A stretch of DNA of 38,695 nucleotides from NCBI GenBank assembly GCA_024697785.1, contig JAILEU010000163.1, positions 1-38,695 of the forward strand, written 5' to 3'. The stretch's first letter is position 1, and each line of letters begins with the position of its first letter. A program made the position numbers and the translations under genes. The notes beneath the pieces were generated by a model, which worked only from the letters and a program-made list of their open reading frames with translations, did not search any database and was not told where the DNA came from. The DNA is from Bacteroidaceae bacterium (lineage in GTDB: Bacteria; Bacteroidota; Bacteroidia; Bacteroidales; Bacteroidaceae). Positions 32,116-38,695 of the stretch are shown piece by piece.

Positions 32116-33933
32116 ATGAAAAGATTTTCCCTTCTGTTTGGGGCATTGGCACTCTGTGCCTTGTCCGCATCAGCTGAGTGGTCGCCTGCTGGCGACAGAA
32201 TCCGTACGCCTTGGGCGGACGAGGTGAACCCCAAGAATGTGCTGCCTGAGTATCCCCGCCCCATCATGCAGCGTGCCGACTGGCTGAATCTCAACGGCCT
32301 GTGGGACTATGCCGTCACGCAGCGCGGCGCCAGCCGTCCCACGGCGTTCGACGGCCAGATTCTCGTGCCCTTTGCCATCGAGTCGTCACTCTCGGGCGTG
32401 GGCCGCACGCTCTCCGACCGTGAGGAGCTCTGGTACAGCCGCACCTTCGCCGTCCCCTCATCGTGGAAGGGCAAGCGCGTGCTGCTGCACTTCGGCGCTG
32501 TCGACTGGGCTGCTGACGTCTGGGTGGACGGTGCCCGCGTAGGCAACCACACAGGCGGCTACACACCCTTCAGCTTCGACATCACCGCTGCCCTCGACGG
32601 CAAAGGCCCTCACACCCTCGAGGTGAAGGTCTGGGACCCCACCGACAGCAGCTACCAGCCGCGCGGCAAGCAGGTCAGCAAGCCAGGAGGCATCTGGTAC
32701 ACGCCCGTCAGCGGCATCTGGCAGACCGTCTGGATGGAGCCCGTCAACGACCACTACGTCAGCGACCTCCGCATCACGCCCGACATCGACCGCCACACCC
32801 TCACCGTCGCTCCAGCCCTCAGCTGCCCGGCTTATGCCGACCTGGCAGTGGTCAGCGTCTATGACGGCGCCTCCCTCGTAGCCTCAGCCAAGAGCATCAA
32901 CGGCGAGCCCGTCGTCGTCAGCATGCCTGCCGACGCCCACCTCTGGAGCCCCGACGACCCCTTCCTCTACACCCTGAAGGTGGAGCTCAAGCACGAGGGC
33001 AAGGTGGTTGACCGCATCGACAGCTATGCCGCTATGCGCAAGTTCTCCACCGGCCGCGACGAGGCTGGCTTCCAACGCATGTTCCTCAACAACAAGCCGC
33101 TCTTCCAGATGGGACCGCTCGACCAGGGCTGGTGGCCCGACGGCCTCTATACCGCCCCCACCGACGAGGCGTTGCTCTATGACGTCATCAAGCTCAAGGA
33201 GATGGGCTTCAACATGATCCGCAAGCACGTCAAGGTGGAGCCCGCCCGCTGGTACACCCACTGCGACCGGCAGGGCATCATCGTCTGGCAGGACATGCCC
33301 AGCGGTGACAGCAGCCCACGCTGGCAAAATCACAACTGGTTCAACGGCACGGAGTTCAACCGCTCGGCTGCCTCTGAGGCTAACTACCGCAAGGAGTGGA
33401 AGGAAATCATCGACTACCTCTACAGCTATCCCTGCATCGGCACATGGGTGCCCTTCAACGAGGCCTGGGGACAGTTCAAGACGCCCGAGATCGTGGCGTG
33501 GACGAAGGACTATGACCCCACCCGTCTGGTCAATCCCGCCAGCGGCGGCAACTTCTATCCCTGCGGTGACATCCTCGACATGCACAACTATCCCGAACCC
33601 AAGATCATCCTCTTCGACCCCACTCGCGTCAACGTGCTGGGCGAGTATGGCGGCATAGGCCTCGCCCTTGAGGGACACCTCTGGGAGCCCGACCGCAACT
33701 GGGGCTATGTGCAGTTCAAGACTGCCGACGAGGTGACGGCCGAGTATGTCAAGTATGCCAACATGCTGCTCGACCTTGTCGGCAAAGGCTACTCCGCCGG
33801 TGTCTATACGCAGACGTCAGACTGCGAGGTGGAAATCAACGGCCTCATGACCTACGACCGCAAGGTCACCAAGGTCGATGTCGCCAAGGTGGCTGCCGTC
33901 AACAAGGCACTCTGCCGCTCTCTCAGCAAGTAA
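32116..33933 (+). CDS. GH2 family glycoside hydrolase
   Basis: A secreted or periplasmic retaining glycosidase of 605 residues. The signal peptide ends at SASA (residue 20). The order is a jelly-roll sugar-binding domain (about 50-210), an immunoglobulin-like sandwich (about 215-310) and a TIM barrel with acid/base E449 (FNEAW) and nucleophile E510 (VLGEYGG). It is much shorter than LacZ-type members and lacks their C-terminal domains. GH2 includes beta-galactosidases, beta-glucuronidases, beta-mannosidases and arabinosidases; the sequence alone does not settle the substrate. ATG 32116 is used because the signal peptide begins there; upstream codons of the longer frame overlap the -7 element. 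It ends before a bidirectional terminator. Confidence 0.9.
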   Translation: MKRFSLLFGALALCALSASAEWSPAGDRIRTPWADEVNPKNVLPEYPRPIMQRADWLNLNGLWDYAVTQRGASRPTAFDGQILVPFAIESSLSGVGRTLSDREELWYSRTFAVPSSWKGKRVLLHFGAVDWAADVWVDGARVGNHTGGYTPFSFDITAALDGKGPHTLEVKVWDPTDSSYQPRGKQVSKPGGIWYTPVSGIWQTVWMEPVNDHYVSDLRITPDIDRHTLTVAPALSCPAYADLAVVSVYDGASLVASAKSINGEPVVVSMPADAHLWSPDDPFLYTLKVELKHEGKVVDRIDSYAAMRKFSTGRDEAGFQRMFLNNKPLFQMGPLDQGWWPDGLYTAPTDEALLYDVIKLKEMGFNMIRKHVKVEPARWYTHCDRQGIIVWQDMPSGDSSPRWQNHNWFNGTEFNRSAASEANYRKEWKEIIDYLYSYPCIGTWVPFNEAWGQFKTPEIVAWTKDYDPTRLVNPASGGNFYPCGDILDMHNYPEPKIILFDPTRVNVLGEYGGIGLALEGHLWEPDRNWGYVQFKTADEVTAEYVKYANMLLDLVGKGYSAGVYTQTSDCEVEINGLMTYDRKVTKVDVAKVAAVNKALCRSLSK

Positions 33934-33958
33934 GCGTAGCTGCCCATTACAAAAAAAT

Positions 33959-33999
33959 CATCGCGATGACCCACTTGAGTCATCGCGATGGTTCTTTTT
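33959..33999. terminator. Bidirectional terminator between GH2 and DUF4890 genes
   Basis: A perfect 12-base stem (CATCGCGATGAC and its complement) with an 8-base loop, flanked by a run of A before and GTTCTTTTT after. It fits termination of both convergent genes. The arm itself contains the palindrome CATCGCGATG. Confidence 0.85.
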
Positions 34000-34030
34000 A
34001 GCTACGCTGGGCTTTCAGAGCCCGATGGAC

Positions 34031-34471
34031 TTAGTTGCGGTTGCCCTGCGGTCTGTCACCACGCGGACCACCCTGACCGCCGCCACGCTGGCCGAAACGG
34101 TTGCGCATCTCCTGCTGCATCTTCTCGTACTTGGTGAACTGATCCTTGGTGAGGATGCTCTTGATGGTGTCGTTCTGAGCCTTCTGGCGTTTCTCAAATT
34201 CGGCGCGGAAGTCCTCGCGGCTGCCCTGCGGACGCTCGCCCTGCTGCATCTTAGCCCACTGTTCCTGCTGACGCTTGGCGTCGCGGAGGAAGTAGTTGTA
34301 GAGGGCCTTGTTCTGCTTCTCGTTGGTCTGGCAGGCCTCCTTGATACGGTCGGTCTGGCGCTGGGCCATGTCCTCGGGTTTGAACTCGCGGCGCTGTCCG
34401 CGCTGCGGCTGCTGTGCGAAAGCACAGGTGCTGATGGCAAGAGCCATGATAGCAAAAAGAATCTTTTTCAT
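34031..34471 (-). CDS. DUF4890-type small periplasmic protein
   Basis: 146 residues: a signal peptide ending at CAFA (residue 19), then a charged, helical, Gln/Arg/Lys-rich body (about 25-125) and a glycine/arginine-rich tail (RGGGQGGPRGDRPQ). This agrees with DUF4890 proteins of Bacteroidota. The helical body recalls Spy/CpxP-like periplasmic chaperones, but no LTxxQ motif beyond ILTKDQF (about 116-122) is seen, so function is unknown. It is monocistronic, ends at the shared terminator at 33959, and shows no clear -7 element upstream. Confidence 0.8.
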   Translation of the reverse strand: MKKILFAIMALAISTCAFAQQPQRGQRREFKPEDMAQRQTDRIKEACQTNEKQNKALYNYFLRDAKRQQEQWAKMQQGERPQGSREDFRAEFEKRQKAQNDTIKSILTKDQFTKYEKMQQEMRNRFGQRGGGQGGPRGDRPQGNRN

Positions 34472-34721
34472 CTTGTTGTTGATTTAAGTGAATAATGGTA
34501 TATAACAATAACTTCAGCGGTAAACTGTTTTCAGAGGTCGTACATCCTTATGACAATCCCCGCCGCCAAAAGTTTAAAACATTCCGTCTTAAAAAAATCT
34601 CTTCGCCCGAATGCCTCCTGACAATCACCTTATATTATTATATGTTTTTCCGCTCAGCTTGCACTACCTTTAACTATTGTTTTAGGTAGGCGGCGCTTCG
34701 GGAACGAACGGAGCAACGAGA

Positions 34722-34744
34722 GCAAAAGAGCTTGCTCATTTTGC
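34722..34744. repeat. Dispersed stem-loop, inverse copy of 11250-11272
   Basis: Outer arms GCAAAA/TTTTGC and inner arms GAGC/GCTC around TT. It is the exact reverse complement of the third hairpin at 11250-11272. Flanking bases (GAGCAACGAGA before, CGAGTCG and GACGAAG after) are also shared in inverse form. Confidence 0.85.
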
Positions 34745-34884
34745 CGAGTCGTAACGGACGAAGAAGAATTCAAAACCAAAAAAAATTTACATTTTTCTTG
34801 TTTTTCCGCTCAGCTTGCACTACCTTTAACTATTGTTTTAGGTAGGCGGCGCTTCGGGAAAACCAAAAAAAAATTGCATTTTTC

Positions 34885-34915
34885 TTGTTTTTCCGCTCAG
34901 CTTGCACTACCTTTG
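34885..34915 (+). promoter_or_regulatory. Promoter of rpsO
   Basis: TTG (34885-34887), 20 bases, TACCTTTG (34908-34915), matching the consensus. The leader to the ATG at 34970 is about 48 bases and is AT-rich. Confidence 0.8.
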
Positions 34916-34969
34916 CAGCCGCTTTTGAAAAAAGCATTGTGAAATTCATTCTTTAATTAACAAACAATC

Positions 34970-35239
34970 ATGTATCTAAACCCAGAGAAGAAACAGGAGA
35001 TCTTTGGACAGTACGGAAAGTCTAACACGGATACTGGTTCCCCCGAGAGCCAGATTGCCTTGTTCTCATACCGTATTTCCCACCTGACGGAGCACCTGAA
35101 GGTGAACCGTAAAGATTATAGTACCTCCCGTGCTCTGACGAAGCTGGTTGCCAAGCGCCGCGCCCTTCTGAACTATCTGAAGGATAACGACATTGAGCGC
35201 TACCGTGCTATCGTCAAGGCCCTCGGCCTCCGTAAGTAA
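34970..35239 (+). CDS. rpsO: 30S ribosomal protein S15
   Basis: 89 residues, the usual length. It binds 16S rRNA and nucleates the central domain of the small subunit. The family signature is clear: TGSPESQIALFSYRISHLTEHLKVNRKDYSTSR (about 22-54), the RRALLNYLK block, and the basic end. It stands alone with its own promoter and terminator; pnp, its neighbour in many bacteria, is absent here. Base composition is less GC-rich than the neighbouring hydrolases. Confidence 0.98.
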   Translation: MYLNPEKKQEIFGQYGKSNTDTGSPESQIALFSYRISHLTEHLKVNRKDYSTSRALTKLVAKRRALLNYLKDNDIERYRAIVKALGLRK

Positions 35240-35277
35240 GAACGGACAGCAACACAGGTACGAAAAATCCTCCGCTT

Positions 35278-35319
35278 TGAGCCGCAGCCTCCACATAGAC
35301 CGCGGCTCATTGTTTTTTT
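35278..35319 (+). terminator. Intrinsic terminator of rpsO
   Basis: TGAGCCGC (35278-35285) pairs with GCGGCTCA (35302-35309) around a 16-base loop and is followed by a T-rich run (TTGTTTTTTT). Confidence 0.85.
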
Positions 35320-35356
35320 GCTTACGGAATGCGTAAAAATCGCGCAATTAAAATTT

Positions 35357-35396
35357 GGAGTTCAGGAGTTCAGGAGTTCGGGAGTTGCAGGAGTTC
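35357..35396. repeat. GGAGTTCA-type array outside a gene
   Basis: Five units: GGAGTTCA twice, GGAGTTCG, GGAGTTGCA and a final GGAGTTC. It is the same unit and the same strand as the array inside miaB at 5138-5267, about 30 kb away, here in non-coding DNA. Confidence 0.9.
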
Positions 35397-35468
35397 TGAC
35401 AAATGTACTACACACATCATTCCTTTCGGAACCTGTTTTCATAACCAATCATAACAATGAATTATGAA

Positions 35469-37538
35469 CTAAAACGTGTATCGCAGTTGTACGGCCAGGT
35501 CCTCGGCATGGTTCTGGGCGATGAGGTCAGCACCCGAGCCAATCTCGTTGCGGTCGAAATAGTGCGTCCATCCCATTTTGATGGTGCAGGTTAGTCCTTT
35601 GCGCAGGCTTCCGCTGGCCATCAGCGCTCCGCGCAGGCCGTGACCGTAGTACGAGCGGTAGTTGTAGGCATAAAGCAGTCCGCGCTCGTAGCCGTAAAGG
35701 CGCGATGCCCATGCTGTGGTGCGGAACCACGCCAGCTCGCCGTTCACCGTCAACGGTCGGGCTGGATGTGTCCACGTCAGCCTGTCGGCTATCCGCAGAC
35801 CATAGTCAACCCGCTCAGCATTCACCTGGCAGTAGTCGGCTGTGCCCTGCATGCTCCACGCCGTGCCCAAAGCCACATTGGCTTGTAGGCGCACACGCTG
35901 TGTCACCTCGCGGAACAGTCCGTCGAAGCTGTAGCCCGAAGCCACATTCCGCTCCTTCACCTTGCAGCGGTAGCGCAAAAGGTACGAACGGCTCTCGGCG
36001 GGGGTGAAGATGATGGTGCCCATCACGTCTGCTCCCTTCGACGGCCCGTCCACACGGTAGCGCGGTTCAGGGAAGCGGAACAGGTCGGCATAGGCCGTGA
36101 AGCGCCAGTGGCGGACGCTCTGCACGTCGGCTCCGACGTACAGACCCCGCTCGTTCCTCACCTCGCTGCCTTCGCCGAAGGCGTTGGCCTGCAGGGCCCA
36201 GTAGTCGCGTGTATAGTGGCGCTGGATCAGCGTGAAGGTGACGCGGTCGAAGGGCTCCACGCGCAGCGTGTTCAGCGTAGCCCAGCCTCCGTTGCCGCTC
36301 AGGGCTGTCTCGCCCACGAAGGTGACATAGCGACGATAGAGGGCATAGTCGGCGCTCCAGTTGGTGAAGCTGCGCCCGTGGGGGTAGTAGGTTTTGTAGG
36401 CCAGGTGCCCATTGGTGAGCGGACGGCTGTAGGCTTGCCACAGCCCCGTGGCCCCCACGTGCAGGCCGTTCCAGCTGTACTTCACATGTCCGCCTGCCAG
36501 CGTGCCGCCCACGTTGTCGTGCTTCTGCATCTCCGTCGTGGTGCGATGGTGGCCTGTGGTGAGGAGGGTGCTGATGGAGTCCATCGCCATCGAGGCATCG
36601 TAGCGGCGGTACGAGACGAAGCCGGTGACATCGACGCCGCCCACACTCACCGTGGCTGCTGCACCACGCAGGTAGTCTGTTTCGTTTGTCCCTCCGTGAC
36701 GGCGGATAGCGTCGGCTGTGGCGTTGCGCTCCAGCTGGGCCAGCAGGGTGTTCTTGCCGAGCGAGAAGTTCGTGTTCATCACCAGCCCCTGCCCGAAGCC
36801 GAGGCGGTAGGTGCCGACGATGAGGTTTCGCAGCCAGCCCATGTCCTTGAGCTGCACGTAGCCGGCGTAGTAGTCGAAGCCCGTTCGTCCCAGCCGCTTG
36901 CCGTCGTTGCCACGCGTCATGAAGGGCTCTCCCCCATCCTTCTCTGCGGCGAAGCCCCAGAAGAAGTGTTCGCGATAGCGGTAGCTGTAGCGCACGGCGC
37001 CGTAGAGCGCGTTGCCCCAGTAGTGGCGCGAGGGGTGTTGCTGCCACTCGCTCAGCGTGAACGGCTCGTAACCCGCCCGCCGGTAGAGCGGCACGTCCAT
37101 GCGGCTGAGGGCCGCACCCTTGCCGCGCGTCAGCCAGTCACGAAAACCGCTCATTTCATCGGGCTTTTCGGGCACGTCGAACGTCACGAAGCAGGCCAGC
37201 AGCTGCCGTGTGTCCCAGTCGAGCGAGGGGATGAGCATCAGCCCGCCCACGTCCCGCACAGGACCGTTCACGTCCAGATGGTAAAGGATGTCCTCCACCT
37301 GCTTCGGCGTTAGGAAGATGAGCTGCTCCAGCTGCTCCTTGGTGGCGGTATTGATGCATATGGGGTGTTCGTGCAGCGAGGCCAGCTCGTCCACGACGTT
37401 CTCCCACGCCGTGCCTTCGTCCTCGGGGAAGAGACGCTGCTCCAACAAATCCTCCCACGTCTCGCCTTGCGCGTAGCCGTTCATGCCAGCCAAAACAAGC
37501 AAAAACAGGGCGGCTGAACGCCAAAAACATCCTTTCAT
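35469..37538 (-). CDS. Helix-hairpin-helix protein with outer-membrane beta-barrel
   Basis: 689 residues. A signal peptide ends near GYAQ (residue 24). A ComEA-like helix-hairpin-helix region covers about 45-120 (CINTATKEQLEQLIFLTPKQVEDILYHL and VRDVGGLMLIPSLDWDTRQLL). From about 165 the protein has alternating hydrophobic and polar beta-strands rich in Tyr and Trp and ends in RYTF, as outer-membrane barrels do. Such proteins are widespread in Bacteroidales and their role is unknown; HhH domains usually bind DNA, which makes a barrel link worth noting. ATG 37538 is chosen because the signal peptide starts there. The -7-like element at 37543-37550 ends only 4 bases before it. Confidence 0.85.
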   Translation of the reverse strand: MKGCFWRSAALFLLVLAGMNGYAQGETWEDLLEQRLFPEDEGTAWENVVDELASLHEHPICINTATKEQLEQLIFLTPKQVEDILYHLDVNGPVRDVGGLMLIPSLDWDTRQLLACFVTFDVPEKPDEMSGFRDWLTRGKGAALSRMDVPLYRRAGYEPFTLSEWQQHPSRHYWGNALYGAVRYSYRYREHFFWGFAAEKDGGEPFMTRGNDGKRLGRTGFDYYAGYVQLKDMGWLRNLIVGTYRLGFGQGLVMNTNFSLGKNTLLAQLERNATADAIRRHGGTNETDYLRGAAATVSVGGVDVTGFVSYRRYDASMAMDSISTLLTTGHHRTTTEMQKHDNVGGTLAGGHVKYSWNGLHVGATGLWQAYSRPLTNGHLAYKTYYPHGRSFTNWSADYALYRRYVTFVGETALSGNGGWATLNTLRVEPFDRVTFTLIQRHYTRDYWALQANAFGEGSEVRNERGLYVGADVQSVRHWRFTAYADLFRFPEPRYRVDGPSKGADVMGTIIFTPAESRSYLLRYRCKVKERNVASGYSFDGLFREVTQRVRLQANVALGTAWSMQGTADYCQVNAERVDYGLRIADRLTWTHPARPLTVNGELAWFRTTAWASRLYGYERGLLYAYNYRSYYGHGLRGALMASGSLRKGLTCTIKMGWTHYFDRNEIGSGADLIAQNHAEDLAVQLRYTF

Positions 37539-37542
37539 GGTG

Positions 37543-37550
37543 CAAAAATA
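37543..37550 (-). promoter_or_regulatory. -7 element of the helix-hairpin-helix barrel gene
   Basis: Minus-strand TATTTTTG matches TAnnTTTG; a TTG lies 22 bases further out (37573-37575), slightly off the usual spacing. Transcription would begin at about the A of the start codon. Confidence 0.5.
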
Positions 37551-37604
37551 GTGAAAAAACACAAACAACCGTCAACTTTATGCCCTAAAATGAAACTCTT
37601 TGCT

Positions 37605-37612
37605 TACATTTG
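37605..37612 (+). promoter_or_regulatory. -7 element of the DUF4294 gene
   Basis: TACATTTG, an exact match, 13 bases before the ATG at 37626. It excludes the earlier in-frame ATGs at 37551 and 37590 as starts. Confidence 0.6.
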
Positions 37613-37625
37613 CAGCGTGAAACCG

Positions 37626-38210
37626 ATGGGACGATACTTCGCTCTGTGGCTGTTGCTGCTGGCTGCCGGCTTGACAGCCTCCGCTCAGGTCTATACCGAC
37701 AAGGCTCTGCCGGTCGATATCTACAAGGGCGACACCATCCCCGTCATCCACATGCGCGACGTCTATATCTACAGTCCGCCCAAGTTCAAGAACCGCCGCA
37801 TGGAGAAGGAGTACTGGCGCAACGTCCGCGACATCAAGAAGACGCTGCCCCTGGCGCAGGAGATACGCGGCATCATCATCGAGACCTACGAGTACATGCA
37901 GACGCTGCCCGACGACAAGGCCCGCGACCGCCACATGAAAAAGGTGGAGAAGGAGCTCATGTCCACCTACACCCCCCGCATGAAGCAGCTGACGCTCCGT
38001 CAGGGCAAAATGCTCATCAAACTGGTTGACCGCGAGTGCAACCAGACGGGTTACGACCTCATCGTCGTCTTCCGCGGCAAATTCCGTGCCACGTTCTACC
38101 AGGCCTTCGCCGCCCTCTTCGGCGCCAGCCTCAAGAGCGGCTACGACCCCGAGGGCGACGATGCCGATCTGGAGGAAATCATCTGGCTTGTTGAAAACGA
38201 CATCCTTTAA
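37626..38210 (+). CDS. DUF4294 family exported protein
   Basis: 194 residues with a signal peptide ending at TASA (residue 20). The body starts with a short beta-rich part (GDTIPVIHMRDVYIYSPPKFKN) and continues in charged helices (about 60-135), then a conserved-looking MLIKLVDRECNQTGYDLIVVFRGKFRATFYQAFAALFG segment (about 130-170) and an acidic end (EGDDADLEEIIWLVEN). This matches DUF4294, found across Bacteroidota with no assigned function. The start is set by the -7 element just upstream. It is divergent from the helix-hairpin-helix barrel gene, with starts 87 bases apart. Confidence 0.85.
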   Translation: MGRYFALWLLLLAAGLTASAQVYTDKALPVDIYKGDTIPVIHMRDVYIYSPPKFKNRRMEKEYWRNVRDIKKTLPLAQEIRGIIIETYEYMQTLPDDKARDRHMKKVEKELMSTYTPRMKQLTLRQGKMLIKLVDRECNQTGYDLIVVFRGKFRATFYQAFAALFGASLKSGYDPEGDDADLEEIIWLVENDIL

Positions 38211-38322
38211 CCCCCACCAAAGCCGTATAACAATCCGCAACGCCATTCGCACCGTTCTCGACAGCCTCAATCTTCAGATTTCAATCTTCAGTTTTTAATC
38301 CAAAGACGCCGCTTAGCGCGCA

Positions 38323-38371
38323 CGATGCGGCAAGGCGGGCTAACAGCCACCTTGCCGCATCGGCTCTTTTG
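38323..38371 (+). terminator. Terminator after the DUF4294 gene
   Basis: CGATGCGGCAAGG (38323-38335) pairs perfectly with its complement (38350-38362); an inner GGCT/AGCC adds to the stem. CTCTTTT follows. Confidence 0.8.
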
Positions 38372-38436
38372 CACTTCCGCCCGAAAAGGGGACTGTTACT
38401 TATTTTGATTGACAGTTTACAACTATATTTTAAACA

Positions 38437-38573
38437 TTCCCTACATCCCTACATTTTTGCCAATAAATAACTATTTGACAGCTAGTTGAACCAAGTAGGG
38501 AATGAAAATCCCTACATGCCTTAAATGCCTTTATTCCTGAACGTAAGGGCAAAAAATGTAGGGATGTAGGGAA
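38437..38573. repeat. Inverted repeat pair with inner hairpin
   Basis: A 25-base arm beginning TTCCCTACATCCCTACA at 38437 is matched in reverse complement at 38548-38573, with one extra A in the A run. Between them TAGGGA and TCCCTA (about 38496-38514) form a further small hairpin. Confidence 0.85.
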
Positions 38574-38695
38574 AAACATAAAACGTAGTAGGGGAAACAG
38601 ATCTCCATAACCCGCTTTTCGCACCATTGTCATCGGCAGCAAGCGAACAGGAGGGATTCGATTAGCCCTATTATCTTATTGTCTTATCTTTTTTT

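Larger units (their letters stand above)
34644..34915 (+). repeat. Three copies of a promoter-hairpin unit before rpsO
   Basis: Copies A (34644-34704) and B (34800-34860) are identical over 61 bases. Copy C (34887-34914) shares the first 28 bases, and the segment just before it (from 34858) matches that before B (from 34771). A and B carry TACCTTTA (34665, 34821); C carries TACCTTTG (34908). B and C have TTG 20 bases before; A has ATG. In A and B CTACCT pairs with a downstream AGGTAG through an inner AAC/GTT, so the octamer is part of a hairpin. Confidence 0.9.
34472..34969. other. Repeat-rich intergenic region upstream of rpsO
   Basis: 498 bases. About 34472-34640 is AT-rich with nothing recognised. 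From 34644 on it consists of promoter-like repeats and one copy of a dispersed stem-loop element (34722-34744); both are listed separately. The real rpsO leader runs from about 34921 to 34969. Confidence 0.7.
38211..38695. other. Non-coding right flank
   Basis: Holds a short direct repeat (CAATCTTCAG at 38269 and 38283), a terminator (38323-38371) and an inverted repeat pair (38437-38461 and 38548-38573). A small minus-strand frame at 38430-38642 crosses the inverted repeat and is not supported. Confidence 0.6.

Noticed and set aside
34495-34689. A 64-codon frame between the DUF4890 and rpsO genes
   Set aside because: It overlaps the promoter-hairpin repeat, has no -7 element and shows no family features.

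Overview
The window reads as chromosomal DNA of a gut- or rumen-type member of the Bacteroidota, most like Prevotella and its relatives. Four things suggest this. Many genes are preceded by the phylum's promoter pattern (a TTG near -33, usually 20 bases, then TAnnTTTG near -7). Two proteins end in short basic tails resembling type IX secretion signals. Several families typical of the phylum are present (DUF4294, DUF4890, DUF4153 and DUF805 proteins, a helix-hairpin-helix outer-membrane barrel). There is a dense set of plant-polysaccharide enzymes. No transposase, phage gene, CRISPR array, tRNA or rRNA was found.

Layout, left to right. 1-755 is non-coding and repeat-rich. 756-3338 (-) is a GH3 glycosidase with a PA14 insert. 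3948-6000 (+) holds a beta-carbonic anhydrase and miaB; the miaB reading frame is interrupted, in frame, by a short tandem repeat array. 6232-9135 (+) is an M16 zinc peptidase lipoprotein. 9268-10980 (+) is a Na/phosphate symporter with a PhoU-like tail, closed by a near-ideal terminator. 10981-11312 holds a degenerate array of stem-loops. 11296-14690 (-) holds a small membrane protein (probable ECF transporter S component) and a two-gene operon of an HTH-DUF4153 membrane protein and a DUF805 protein. 14892-16772 (+) is a GH67 alpha-glucuronidase, converging on a minus-strand group (16736-27428) of an SGNH acetylesterase, a GH31 enzyme fused to SusE/SusF-like domains, and a 1778-residue repetitive secreted protein. 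27429-28270 is non-coding with inverted iteron-like repeats. 28271-29980 (+) is a GH43 lipoprotein, followed by dnaG (-), a GH2 enzyme (+), a small periplasmic DUF4890 protein (-), rpsO (+), a helix-hairpin-helix outer-membrane barrel (-) and a DUF4294 protein (+). The last 485 bases are non-coding.

How the genes fit together. GH3 (probable beta-xylosidase), GH67 (alpha-glucuronidase), the SGNH esterase (probable acetyl esterase), GH43 (xylosidase or arabinofuranosidase) and GH2 could together finish the breakdown of acetylated glucuronoarabinoxylan. They are spread among housekeeping genes and no SusC/SusD pair is present, so this is a loose set of accessory enzymes and not a classical polysaccharide utilization locus.

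The most unusual features are non-coding or at the coding/non-coding border: the array inside miaB, a promoter unit copied two or three times in front of the carbonic anhydrase gene and rpsO and paired with a hairpin that includes the -10-like element, a family of stem-loops with compensating base changes at 11.1-11.3 kb with a further copy at 34.7 kb, and many unrelated 8- to 21-base repeat arrays. Among proteins, the membrane protein with an N-terminal HTH and the GH31/SusE-F fusion stand out.
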